A stretch of 64,000 nt of DNA from Massilia brevitalea (GTDB lineage: Bacteria > Pseudomonadota > Gammaproteobacteria > Burkholderiales > Burkholderiaceae_D). Location of the stretch: contig NZ_JAULSI010000009.1 in NCBI RefSeq assembly GCF_030711405.1, positions 11,588 through 75,587 of the forward strand, in the 5' to 3' direction. Position 1 is the first letter of the stretch, and each line of letters opens with the position of its first letter. The notes under the pieces were generated by a model. That model ran no database searches. It was not told the origin of the DNA and saw nothing but the letters and a program-made list of their open reading frames with translations. This document shows positions 33,296 to 44,485 of the stretch, piece after piece. A program made the translations under genes and the position numbers.

Positions 33296-35428
33296 ATGAA
33301 ACGCCCAACCATGCTCATCATCGCGGCCAGCCTGGCATTCGCCGGCACCGCTTTCGCCGCTCCCGCCGGTTCCGGCACAGTCCTGGATGCATCGAATCCC
33401 TTCGCCAAGCCCAGCACCCTGCCGTTCAACTACCCGGCCTTCGACAAGATCAAGGACGAGCACTTCGCGCCCGCCTTTGAAGCCGGCATGCGCGAGCAGC
33501 TGCGCGAAGTGGCCAGCATCGCCAACAACAAGGCGGCGCCCACGTTCGAGAACACCATCGTCGCGATGGAGCGCTCGGGCCAGATGCTGTCGCGCGTGTC
33601 CGCCACCTTCTCGAACCTGCAGACCGCCAACACGAACGACCGCCTGAACGCCGTCGACAGCGAGATGTCGCCGAAGCTGGCCGCCCATGGCGACGCCATC
33701 TACCTGAACGCCAGCCTGTTCAAGCGCGTCGAGACCCTGCACGCCAAGCGCGACCAGCTCGGCCTGGACGCCGAAGCCAAGCATCTGCTGGAACGCTACT
33801 ACAAGGAATTCGTGCGCGCCGGCGCCAAGCTCTCCAGCGCCGACAAGGAAAAGCTGAAAGCCTACAACGGCCAGATCGCCTCGCTGCAATCGGAGTTCTC
33901 GCAGCGCGTGCTGAAGGAAGCGAATGCCTCGGCGCTGGTGGTCAACACCCGCGAAGAACTGGCCGGCCTGTCGGACGCCGAAATCACCGCCGCCGCCGCT
34001 GAAGCCAAGAAGCGCGGCATGGAGGGCAAGTACGTCATCGCCATCGTCAACACCACGATCCAGCCGCCGCTCTCCAGCCTGACCAACCGTGCGGTGCGCG
34101 AGCGCCTGCAGGCGGCGTCGATGAACCGCGGCAGCCGCGGCGGCGAATTCGACAGCCGCGACCTGGTGCTCAAATTGGCCAGGCTGCGCGCCGAACGCGC
34201 CGTGCTGCTCGGCTACCCGAACTACGCCGCCTATTCGCAGGAACTGGAAACCGCGAAGAATCCGGCCGCCGTGAACAAACTGCTGGCCGAACTGGCCAAG
34301 CCGGCCGTGAACAATGCGAAGAAAGAAGCGGCCGCGATGCAGAAGATCGTGGATGCCGAAAAGGGCGGCTTCCAGGTCGCCGCCCACGACTGGGCCTTCT
34401 ACACCGACAAGGTACGCTCGGCCCAGTACAACTTCGACGAAAGCCAGCTGCGCCCTTACTTTGAACTGAACAACGTGCTGGTGAACGGCGTCTTCTTCGC
34501 CGCCACCAAGGAATTCGGCATCACCTTCAAGGAACGCAAGGACCTGCCGGTCTACGACCCGGACGTGCGCACCTTCGACGTGATCGACGCCAACGGCAAG
34601 CAGCTGGCGATCTTCATCTTCGACCCGTACGCGCGCGCCAACAAGCAGGGCGGCGCATGGATGAACGAGTACGTGTCGCAGTCGCACCTGCTGGACCGCC
34701 ATCCGGTGGTCGGCAACCACCTGAACATTCCGAAGCCGGCCGCCGGCGAGCCGACCCTGCTCACCTACGACGAAGTGCGCACCGCCTTCCACGAGTTCGG
34801 CCACGCGCTGCACGGCATGTTCTCGGACGTGAAGTACCCGCACTTCTCGGGCACCAGCGTGCCGCGCGACTTCGTCGAGTACCCGTCGCAGGTGAACGAG
34901 ATGTGGGCCACCTGGCCGGAAGTGCTGGCCAACTACGCGAAGCACCACAAGACCGGCGCGCCGATGCCGAAGGACCTGCTGGACAAAGTCGTCGCCTCGA
35001 AGAAGTTCAACATGGGCTTCGTGACCACCGAGTACCTGTCGGCGTCGCTGCTCGACCAGCGCTGGCACCAGCTGACCCCGGCCCAGGTGCCGACCGACGT
35101 GCTGGCGTTCGAAGCCCAGGCATTGAAGGATGCGGGCGTCGACTTCGCCCCGGTGCCGCCGCGCTACCGCACGACCTACTTCTCGCACTCGATGAACGGC
35201 GGCTACTCGGCCGGCTACTACGCCTACCTGTGGAGCGAAAAGCTCGACGCGGACACGGTGCAGTGGTTCACCGAGAACGGCGGCCTGTCGCGCAAGAACG
35301 GCGACCACTTCCGCAAGACCCTGCTGTCGCGCGGCGGCACGGCCGATGCGATGGATTTGTTCCGCAATTTCCGCGGGCGTGATCCGATCATCGAGCCGCT
35401 GCTGGAGCGTCGTGGTTTGACGCAGTGA
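33296..35428 (+). CDS. Exported M3-family metallopeptidase (Dcp-like dipeptidyl carboxypeptidase)
   Basis: The 710-residue zinc peptidase of the thimet oligopeptidase/Dcp family has a signal peptide (TMLIIAASLAFAGTAFA) and the HEFGHALH zinc-binding motif near residue 498. Its C-terminal GGYSAGYYAYLWSE and RGGTADAMDLFRNFRGRDP regions match Dcp. It probably trims oligopeptides in the periplasm. The ATG at 33296 is used instead of a GTG four codons earlier. A close paralogue follows in tandem at 35615-37735, separated by a REP pair. Confidence 0.92.
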   Translation: MKRPTMLIIAASLAFAGTAFAAPAGSGTVLDASNPFAKPSTLPFNYPAFDKIKDEHFAPAFEAGMREQLREVASIANNKAAPTFENTIVAMERSGQMLSRVSATFSNLQTANTNDRLNAVDSEMSPKLAAHGDAIYLNASLFKRVETLHAKRDQLGLDAEAKHLLERYYKEFVRAGAKLSSADKEKLKAYNGQIASLQSEFSQRVLKEANASALVVNTREELAGLSDAEITAAAAEAKKRGMEGKYVIAIVNTTIQPPLSSLTNRAVRERLQAASMNRGSRGGEFDSRDLVLKLARLRAERAVLLGYPNYAAYSQELETAKNPAAVNKLLAELAKPAVNNAKKEAAAMQKIVDAEKGGFQVAAHDWAFYTDKVRSAQYNFDESQLRPYFELNNVLVNGVFFAATKEFGITFKERKDLPVYDPDVRTFDVIDANGKQLAIFIFDPYARANKQGGAWMNEYVSQSHLLDRHPVVGNHLNIPKPAAGEPTLLTYDEVRTAFHEFGHALHGMFSDVKYPHFSGTSVPRDFVEYPSQVNEMWATWPEVLANYAKHHKTGAPMPKDLLDKVVASKKFNMGFVTTEYLSASLLDQRWHQLTPAQVPTDVLAFEAQALKDAGVDFAPVPPRYRTTYFSHSMNGGYSAGYYAYLWSEKLDADTVQWFTENGGLSRKNGDHFRKTLLSRGGTADAMDLFRNFRGRDPIIEPLLERRGLTQ

Positions 35429-35471
35429 TCGGTGGCGGTGGTTGTCAACACCGCCAACAATGATCATCCGT

Positions 35472-35557
35472 CACGCGTGGGCGCGGGAGCGCCCACCCTA
35501 CATTAGCAATGATCGTTGCCGTATCTAACGTAGGGTGGGCGCCCCGTGCCCACGCGG
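35472..35557. repeat. REP pair, type A (reverse 35472-35501, forward 35530-35557)
   Basis: Two type A units in reverse-then-forward order sit between the two M3 peptidase genes. The loops are CGCGGGAGCG and CGCCCCGTG, and each stem is complementary within itself or nearly so. Confidence 0.85.
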
Positions 35558-35614
35558 AACGACGCCTTTACGCACCCCCCATTTTCACCGCACCACAATA
35601 GAAACAGAGACCCC

Positions 35615-37735
35615 ATGACCCGTCCCCAACTCCTGCTGATCGCCGCCAGCGTCGCCGCTGCCAACCTGGCCTATGCCCAACCGGCCTCGATGCTGGAAGC
35701 CTCGAACCCGTTCGCCAAGTTCAGCACCCTGCAATACCAGTACCCGCCCTTCGACAAGATCAAGAACGAGCACTTCGCCCCGGCATTCGCCGAAGGCATG
35801 CGCCAGGAAGCGGCCGAGATGGAAGCGATCGCCAACAACAAGGCGGCGCCAACCTTTGACAACACCATCGTCGCGATGGAGCGTTCGGGCCGCCTGCTCG
35901 ACCGCGTGGGTTCGGCCTTCGGCACCCTGCAAGGTTCGTACACCAACGACACCCTGCAAGCCCTGGCCAAGGAACTGGCGCCGAAACAGGCTGCCCACAG
36001 CGACGCGATCCGCCTGAATCCGAAGCTGTACGCGCGCATCAAGGCACTGTACGACAAGCGCGACAAGCTGAACCTGGACGCCGAGTCGAAATACCTGCTC
36101 GAGCGCTACCATACCGACTTCGTGCGCGCCGGCGCCCAACTGTCGGATGCGAACAAGCAGAAGCTGAAGGCGATGAACGCCGAGCTGGCCGCGCTGTCGA
36201 CCCAGTTCGCCCAGAACGTGCTGAAGGAAGCCAACGCCTCGGCCCTGGTCGTGAACACCCGCGAAGAGCTGTCCGGCATGACCGACAAGCAGATCGACGC
36301 CGCCGCCGCCGAAGGTAAAAAGCGCGGCCTGGACGGCAAGTTCGTGATCCCGGTCGTGAACACCACCCAGCAGGCTGGTTTGTCGGTGCTGACCAACCGC
36401 GCCACCCGCGAGAAGCTGCTGGCCGCATCGCTGGCCCGCGGTTCGCACGGCGGCGAGTTCGACAACCGCGACGTGGTGCTGAAGATTGCCAAGCTGCGCG
36501 CCGAACGCGCCGTGCTGCTGGGCTACCCGAACTTCGCCGCCTACAACCTGGAAGACCAGACCGCGAAGACCACCGGCGCCGTCAACAGCCTGCTGGCCGA
36601 ATTCGCCAAGCCGGCGGTGAACAACGCCAAGAAGGAAGCAGCGGAAATCCAGAAGGTGATCGACGCCGAAAAAGGTGGCTTCAAGGTCGCCGCCCACGAC
36701 TGGAACTTCTACAGCGACAAGGTGCGCCAGCAGCGCTACGCTTTCGACGCTTCGCAGCTGCGTCCTTACTTCGAGCTGAACCGCGTGCTGCAGGATGGCG
36801 TGTTCTTCGCCGCTAATAAAGAGTTCGGCCTGACCTTCAAGGAACGCAAGGACCTGCCGACCTACGTGGAAGACGTGCGCACCTTCGACGTGTTCGACGC
36901 CGACGGCTCGCAACTGGCGATCTTCACCTTCGACCCGTACGCGCGCGCCAACAAGCGCGGCGGCGCCTGGGCGAATGCCCACGTCGGCCAATCCAAGCTG
37001 CTGGGCACGAAGCCGGTCATCGCGAACAACCTGAACATCGCCAAGCCGGCCGCCGGCGAACCGACCCTGCTGACTTACGACGAAGTGCGCACCACCTTCC
37101 ACGAGTTCGGCCATGCGCTGCACAGCATGTTCTCGGAAGTGAAATACCCGCGCCTGTCGCGCGTGCCGCGTGACTACGTCGAGTTCCCGTCGCAGGTGAA
37201 CGAGATGTGGATGGCGTATCCGGAGGTTCTCTCCAATTACGCCAGGCACTATCAGACCGGTGCGCCGATGCCGAAGGAACTGCTCGACAAGGTGCAGGCT
37301 TCGCAACAGTTCAACGAGGGCTACCGCACCACCGAGTACCTGGCCGCGTCGCTGCTGGACCAGGCCTGGCACCAGCTGACCCCGTCGCAGATCCCGACCG
37401 ACGTGCTGGCCTTCGAGGCTGAAGCGCTGAAGAAGGCCGGCGTCGACTTCGCCCCGGTGCCGCCGCGCTACCGCACGACCTACTTCTCGCACACCTTCTC
37501 GGGTGGTTACTCGGCCGGCTATTATGGCTACCTGTGGGCCGAGAAGCTGGACGCGGATACCGTCAACTGGTTCAAGGAACACGGCGGCCTGACCCGCAAG
37601 AACGGCGACCACTTCCGCAAGACCCTGCTGTCGCGCGGCGGCACGCTGGACGCGATGCAGATGTACCGCAATTTCAGCGGGCGCGATGCGCAGGTGCAGC
37701 CGTTGCTGGAGCGTCGTGGGTTGACGGGGGAGTAA
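35615..37735 (+). CDS. Exported M3-family metallopeptidase, tandem paralogue
   Basis: The 706-residue protein follows the same plan as the preceding gene and is closely similar along its full length, so the pair arose by tandem duplication. A signal peptide ends near AYA-Q. HEFGHALH lies near residue 495. Differences include a two-residue shorter loop after the zinc site (SRVPRD for GTSVPRD) and changes in N-terminal surface residues. Distinct substrate ranges are possible but not shown by sequence. The ATG at 35615 is used; an upstream in-frame codon runs into the REP. Confidence 0.92.
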   Translation: MTRPQLLLIAASVAAANLAYAQPASMLEASNPFAKFSTLQYQYPPFDKIKNEHFAPAFAEGMRQEAAEMEAIANNKAAPTFDNTIVAMERSGRLLDRVGSAFGTLQGSYTNDTLQALAKELAPKQAAHSDAIRLNPKLYARIKALYDKRDKLNLDAESKYLLERYHTDFVRAGAQLSDANKQKLKAMNAELAALSTQFAQNVLKEANASALVVNTREELSGMTDKQIDAAAAEGKKRGLDGKFVIPVVNTTQQAGLSVLTNRATREKLLAASLARGSHGGEFDNRDVVLKIAKLRAERAVLLGYPNFAAYNLEDQTAKTTGAVNSLLAEFAKPAVNNAKKEAAEIQKVIDAEKGGFKVAAHDWNFYSDKVRQQRYAFDASQLRPYFELNRVLQDGVFFAANKEFGLTFKERKDLPTYVEDVRTFDVFDADGSQLAIFTFDPYARANKRGGAWANAHVGQSKLLGTKPVIANNLNIAKPAAGEPTLLTYDEVRTTFHEFGHALHSMFSEVKYPRLSRVPRDYVEFPSQVNEMWMAYPEVLSNYARHYQTGAPMPKELLDKVQASQQFNEGYRTTEYLAASLLDQAWHQLTPSQIPTDVLAFEAEALKKAGVDFAPVPPRYRTTYFSHTFSGGYSAGYYGYLWAEKLDADTVNWFKEHGGLTRKNGDHFRKTLLSRGGTLDAMQMYRNFSGRDAQVQPLLERRGLTGE

Positions 37736-37781
37736 TGTATCGATAGCGGTGCGGTTGCGATTGACCGCACCGTAGCGATCA

Positions 37782-37841
37782 CCGCGTGGGCACAAGTGCC
37801 CACCCTACGGCGACAATGTAGGGTGGGCTCTCGAGCCCACC
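37782..37841. repeat. REP pair, type A (reverse 37782-37807, forward 37818-37841)
   Basis: Two units only 10 bp apart, reverse then forward. Loops are CACAAGTG and CTCTCGAG. The forward copy ends at CCCACC followed by a run of T, so it might also terminate plus-strand transcription from the peptidase operon. Confidence 0.85.
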
Positions 37842-37929
37842 GTTTTTTTTCGTGCGCACGCACACCCCACCGCCCTCCGAATCCGGTGTATAAACACCCC
37901 GATCCCACAACGAAAAATCCCCCCAAGCG

Positions 37930-38142
37930 ATGAGTGTTCAATCCCTGCACGGTATTACTTTAGAATCGCTGTTAACCCGCCTGGTCGAGCACTATGGCTG
38001 GGACGGACTCGGCCGCCGGATCGACATCAACTGTTTCCAAAAAGATCCGAGCATCAAGTCGAGCCTGAAGTTTTTGCGCCGCACGCCCTGGGCGCGCGAA
38101 GAGGTCGAGAAGCTGTATCTCGAAACCCGCTTCCCCAACTAG
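37930..38142 (+). CDS. VF530 family DNA-binding protein (DUF2132)
   Basis: The 70-residue protein matches the VF530 family through [34 protein letters not shown] and [13 protein letters not shown]. Structures of the family show a small helical, HTH-like fold, and DNA binding is proposed. It is followed after 10 bp by the DUF4404 gene, a pairing likely to be an operon. Confidence 0.88.
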   Translation: MSVQSLHGITLESLLTRLVEHYGWDGLGRRIDINCFQKDPSIKSSLKFLRRTPWAREEVEKLYLETRFPN

Positions 38143-38152
38143 CGAGAACACC

Positions 38153-38455
38153 ATGCTGAACGAGAACCAGAACGAGAACCTGAGCGATCCAGACCTGAAA
38201 ACACGCCTGAAGACCCTGCACCGCAGCCTGTCGGAGACCGACGAGGTCGACGAGGAACTGCAGATGCTGCTGCGCCAGCTCGACGGCGACATCAAGCAAG
38301 TGCTCGAGCGCCGCGCCGACCAGGACCTCGACGCCAACACCTATGGCCTCGGTTCGCGCACCCAGGAACTGAGCGCCCGCTTCACCGCGCGCCACCCGAA
38401 AGTGGCCACCACGCTGAACGAACTCGGCAGCATCCTGTCGAACATGGGCATCTGA
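38153..38455 (+). CDS. DUF4404 family protein
   Basis: The 100-residue soluble protein is mostly helical and acidic in the middle (TDEVDEELQMLLRQLDGDI), with a C-terminal FTARHPKVATTLNELGSIL segment typical of DUF4404. The function is unknown. It shares an operon with the VF530 gene. Confidence 0.85.
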   Translation: MLNENQNENLSDPDLKTRLKTLHRSLSETDEVDEELQMLLRQLDGDIKQVLERRADQDLDANTYGLGSRTQELSARFTARHPKVATTLNELGSILSNMGI

Positions 38456-38558
38456 AGCGGCGAGAATAGAGGCTGCTCAGCCACAAGTCATTGAAATGTA
38501 AGCAATTTTCCAGGCGGTGAGCAGCCTTGGATGGGGAATTCCGGTACAATGCCGGCCA

Positions 38559-40880
<2,322 letters not shown>

Positions 40881-40906
40881 CCTGACGATTTGTCGGATCC
40901 GCTCAA

Positions 40907-40936
40907 GGCCAGCCGCGCAGGGATGCACGGCTGGCC
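40907..40936 (+). terminator. Intrinsic terminator of the ygiQ-type gene
   Basis: The 9-bp stem GGCCAGCCG/CGGCTGGCC with a 12-nt loop is followed by five T residues. Confidence 0.85.
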
Positions 40937-41156
40937 TTTTTCATTGCTGTTGTGTATGCACGACATGGCATCCCTTACTGTCACGCAGGACTCGCCCCGC
41001 GCGGTTCGAGGCAGACATCTAAATCGATCAATCGTGCGAACAGTAAGGATCAAAGCCTGTAATATGATTCCTTTGGGAAATAGTTGTTAGCATTTTTATA
41101 GCGTTACGCCGATAGAATTGATGTTTCGTCGTGCTGACTCTCCCGCAAGGAATGCA

Positions 41157-42323
41157 GTGATCGATATCCATACCTATATGCTGGCGCTGGGCATCGGCAA
41201 CCTTTCGTTTGCCGTGCTGATGGTCGCCTACATCCGCGACACCGAACCCAGTCCTGGCTTGCTTCTCTGGACCTGGGCGCGCCTGGTGTTCGGTACCACC
41301 CAGTTGCTGGCCTTTGCCCGTCCCCAGCTGGGGCTGCCGGTACTGGCCCTGGTCGAACCGATGGGCTGGTTCATTGGCTGGTCGCTGGAAGTGGCCGCGT
41401 TCTGCACCTTCTTTGAAGTGCGCAACTGGAAACGCTACGCTCTCCCGGTCGCCGGCCTGGCGCTGCTGGTCGCCGCCTGCGTCGTGCCGCTGGAACTGGC
41501 CAGTTATGGTGAGCTCATCGGCCTGGTCGCCTGCGTATTCGCCCTGTCGACCATTTCGACCGCTTGCGTGCTGCTGAGCCCGCGACTGAAGGATCCAACG
41601 CTGCTGCAACGAATCATTGGCGTGAACAACGGCGTGTTCGGCACGGCGATCGCCAGCTGGGCAGTCGGCGCCTTCCTGCGTGGCGAGCTGAACATGACCG
41701 AGACCGACGGCGCCCAGATGGCAGGCTATATTTCCGGCTACATGCTGATGATCATGAACGGCTTCGGCTTCCTGTTGATGTCGAAGCAGCGCAACGATGC
41801 CGTCATGAAGCGCCTGGCAACCCTCGACGACCTGACCGGCCTGCTGAACCGGCGTGCTTTCTTTACCCGTGCCAATGAGACGCGCATGCTGGCGATACGG
41901 CTGCGCAAGCCTATCGCGCTCTTGATGATCGACATCGACCACTTCAAGCGCCTCAACGACCGCTTTGGCCACGCCAGCGGCGACGAGGCGCTGGTGCTGT
42001 TTGCACGCGCCGCCGGCGGCGCGCTGCGCGAGCACGACGTCCTGGGCCGCATGGGCGGCGAGGAATTTGCGCTGGCCATGCCCGGCGCCGACCTCGACGG
42101 CGCGCGGCAGGCTGCCGAACGCCTGCGCCAGGCCACCATGGCAATCTGCCTGCCCAGCTGCGGCAACGGCTACGAGATGACGGTGAGTATCGGCGTGGTC
42201 GTGATCGAGGCCAACGAGGATTTGCCGGCCGCGCTGGCGCGGGCGGACCGCGCCTTGTACCAGGCCAAGCGCAATGGGCGGAACCGGGTGGAGGTGGGGG
42301 AAGCGGTGCGCTGCGTGGCGTGA
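41157..42323 (+). CDS. Membrane-anchored diguanylate cyclase (GGDEF)
   Basis: The 388-residue protein makes cyclic di-GMP. Six hydrophobic helices (about residues 5-205) form an N-terminal sensor without a recognised ligand domain, followed by a GGDEF domain. The active site is GGEEF. Five residues before it lies REHD, the RxxD inhibitory site, so feedback control by c-di-GMP is expected. A GTG at 41157 with AAGGA 5 nt upstream is preferred over the ATG at 41121. It is transcribed alone. Confidence 0.9.
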   Translation: MIDIHTYMLALGIGNLSFAVLMVAYIRDTEPSPGLLLWTWARLVFGTTQLLAFARPQLGLPVLALVEPMGWFIGWSLEVAAFCTFFEVRNWKRYALPVAGLALLVAACVVPLELASYGELIGLVACVFALSTISTACVLLSPRLKDPTLLQRIIGVNNGVFGTAIASWAVGAFLRGELNMTETDGAQMAGYISGYMLMIMNGFGFLLMSKQRNDAVMKRLATLDDLTGLLNRRAFFTRANETRMLAIRLRKPIALLMIDIDHFKRLNDRFGHASGDEALVLFARAAGGALREHDVLGRMGGEEFALAMPGADLDGARQAAERLRQATMAICLPSCGNGYEMTVSIGVVVIEANEDLPAALARADRALYQAKRNGRNRVEVGEAVRCVA

Positions 42324-42396
42324 TGTGGCGGGGATGTCGACCGTATGGTCGTGCCGCCAGAATCAATCGTGCAAATGGATCGATCGCAAGCAGGAA

Positions 42397-42540
42397 CGTA
42401 CGGTGGGCACTCCGTGCCCACGCGGAACGACGCGCTAACGAAACGCTTGGGTTGACGTTGGCCGATGATCATATGATCCGCATCCAAGAGAGCAGCCGCG
42501 GTGCATGTTTCCGCGTGGGCACGGAGTGCCCACCGTACGG
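42397..42540. repeat. REP pair, type B (forward 42397-42429, reverse 42511-42540)
   Basis: The units have the loops CACTCCGTG and CACGGAGTG, exact complements, and flank 81 bp. They lie between the diguanylate cyclase and the tRNA genes. Confidence 0.9.
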
Positions 42541-42593
42541 TTCCGGCCGCAGGCCATTGATACGCGAGCGAAACACGCAGGTAAACGAAAAAA

Positions 42594-42613
42594 GGGTCCG
42601 ACGAATCGGACCC
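42594..42613 (-). terminator. Intrinsic terminator of the tRNA operon
   Basis: The stem GGGTCCG/CGGACCC with a 6-nt loop has A and T runs on either side, so it can act in both directions. It lies 14 bp after the tRNA-Asp 3' end. Confidence 0.9.
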
Positions 42614-42627
42614 TTTTTTCTTGATGC

Positions 42628-42704
42628 TGGCGGAGCGGACGGGGCTCGAACCCGCGACCCCCGGCGTGACAGGCCGGTATTCTAACCAACTGAACTACCG
42701 CTCC
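42628..42704 (-). tRNA. tRNA-Asp (GTC)
   Basis: The 77-nt cloverleaf includes an encoded CCA. The acceptor stem GGAGCGG pairs with CCGCTCC. The anticodon loop is CTGTCAC with the GTC anticodon, and the T loop is TTCGAGC. It is the second gene of a two-tRNA operon. Confidence 0.96.
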
Positions 42705-42743
42705 GTTTTAACTGATCGGTGCTTCGTTTTCTGAAACTGAACT

Positions 42744-42819
42744 TGGTGGGCGCTGAGAGGCTCGAACTCCCGACCTAATCCTTGTAAGGGATCCGCTCTA
42801 CCAACTGAGCTAAGCGCCC
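42744..42819 (-). tRNA. tRNA-Val (TAC)
   Basis: The 76-nt cloverleaf includes CCA. The acceptor GGGCGCT pairs with AGCGCCC. The anticodon loop CTTACAA has TAC. It lies 39 bp upstream of tRNA-Asp in the same transcription unit. Confidence 0.96.
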
Positions 42820-42873
42820 CGCTCACTTTATTCGTTTCGTCTAACGCTTGTCATTGCGTCTGAAGAGGCCCGA

Positions 42874-42902
42874 ATCATAGCTAAGCCCTAGCGATTGCGC
42901 AA
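42874..42902 (-). promoter_or_regulatory. Promoter of the tRNA-Val/tRNA-Asp operon
   Basis: On the minus strand a -35 TTGCGC and a -10 TATGAT are separated by 17 bp. The -10 is followed by a GC-rich TCGGGCC discriminator, a common feature of stable-RNA promoters under stringent control. The tRNA-Val 5' end is 54 bp beyond the -10. Confidence 0.7.
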
Positions 42903-43003
42903 GGGTTTTTCTGAAAAATATGCAAAATGCGTTTTTTCCGAACAGTTGAGCCGGCGCGATGTTTTTATGCCAAGATCATTGGATTCACTCCAAGGAGAGC
43001 CGA

Positions 43004-44275
43004 TTGAGCGCGTTCGACCCCCGCCAGTTCCTGACCCATCTGTTCCACTCGGCCCTCGCCGCCGTCGATCCCGGCAAGCTCATCGCGCAGCACCTGCCGC
43101 CGCCGCCGCGCGGACGTACGGTCGTGATCGGCGCCGGCAAGGCGGCCGCGCGCATGGCGGAAGCGGTCGAGCAGCACTGGCAGGGCGAGCTGAGCGGCCT
43201 GGTGGTCACGCGCTACGCCCACGGCGCGCCGACCAGCCGCATCGAAGTAGTCGAGGCCGGCCACCCCGTCCCCGACGAGGCCGGCGTGCGCGCCGCCACC
43301 CGCATGCTGGAACTGGTGCAGGGCCTGACCGAAGACGACCTGGTGCTGTGCCTGATGTCCGGTGGCGGCTCGGCTCTGCTGTCTTTGCCGGCGCCCGGCA
43401 TCACGGCGGAGGAGAAGCGCGACATCAACCGCCAGCTATTGCGCAGCGGCGCGCCGATCGGCGAGATGAACTGCGTGCGCCGCCACCTGTCGGCAGTGAA
43501 GGGCGGGCGCCTGGCGCTGGCCTGCTACCCGGCGCGGGTGCTGACGCTGGTGGTGTCCGACGTGCCGGGCGACGATCCGGCCGTGGTCGCCTCCGGCCCC
43601 ACCGTGCCCGACGGCAGCAGCGGCGCCGATGCGCTCGCCATCCTCCAGCAATACGGCATCGCGGTGTCGGAGGCGGCGCGCGCCGTGCTGGCCAACCCGG
43701 CCCTGACGGCGCCACGTCCTGATGACCCGCGCCTGGCGCGCAACGAGACGGTGGTCATCGCCACCGCCCAGGCTGCACTGGATGCGGCAGCCGACGCGGC
43801 GCGCGCGGCAGGGTTCACGCCGCTGGTGCTGTCGAACAGCATCGAGGGCGAGGCGCGCGAGGTGGCGATTGTCCACGCGGCCATTGCCCGCCAGGTGATC
43901 GAACACGGCCAGCCCCTGCCGGCGCCCTGCGTGATCCTGTCCGGCGGCGAAACCTCGGTCACGGTGCGCGGCCAGGGCAGGGGCGGGCGCAACGCCGAAT
44001 TCCTCTTGGCGCTGGCCATCGCCCTGCGCGGCCTGGAGCACGTGCACGCGATCGCCTGCGATACCGACGGCATCGACGGCACCGAAGACAATGCCGGCGC
44101 GCTGCTGGGTCCGGATTCCCTGGCGCGTGCGGCGGCTGGCGGACTCGATGCCGCCGCCATGCTGCGCGATAACGACGGCTACAGCCTGTTCGCCGCGCTG
44201 GACGACCTGGTCGTCACGGGGCCGACCCGCACCAACGTCAACGACTTCCGCGCCATTGTCATTACGGCGTCCTAG
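43004..44275 (+). CDS. Glycerate 2-kinase (MOFRL/DUF4147 family)
   Basis: The 423-residue enzyme of the GckA/TtuD type phosphorylates D-glycerate to 2-phosphoglycerate. It carries an N-terminal DUF4147 domain (VVIGAGKAAARMAEA, AGHPVPDEAG, LCLMSGGGSALL, VRRHLSAVKGGRLA) and a C-terminal MOFRL domain (LSGGETSVTVRGQGRGGRNAEF, of which GGRNAEF is the core; CDTDGIDG). A TTG start at 43004 with AAGGAG six nt upstream is preferred; a longer frame from 42959 lacks any RBS. It is transcribed alone. Confidence 0.92.
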   Translation: MSAFDPRQFLTHLFHSALAAVDPGKLIAQHLPPPPRGRTVVIGAGKAAARMAEAVEQHWQGELSGLVVTRYAHGAPTSRIEVVEAGHPVPDEAGVRAATRMLELVQGLTEDDLVLCLMSGGGSALLSLPAPGITAEEKRDINRQLLRSGAPIGEMNCVRRHLSAVKGGRLALACYPARVLTLVVSDVPGDDPAVVASGPTVPDGSSGADALAILQQYGIAVSEAARAVLANPALTAPRPDDPRLARNETVVIATAQAALDAAADAARAAGFTPLVLSNSIEGEAREVAIVHAAIARQVIEHGQPLPAPCVILSGGETSVTVRGQGRGGRNAEFLLALAIALRGLEHVHAIACDTDGIDGTEDNAGALLGPDSLARAAAGGLDAAAMLRDNDGYSLFAALDDLVVTGPTRTNVNDFRAIVITAS

Positions 44276-44485
44276 CACACTTGTTGTTATTTGACATCTG
44301 CATTTGAATATTCACTTGATATTCGAAATCGTATAGCGAACAATCACGCCTTTGTTGGACGGCAACCTTGAGACATCAACAAGATGCAGGTGCCGCGGCG
44401 GGCAAACCGCCTTGCTGCTTCAAGAGGAGCGGCACATGGAGGAAAGAGTGGACATCGCGGTTTCACTACTCACGAAAGAACAATC

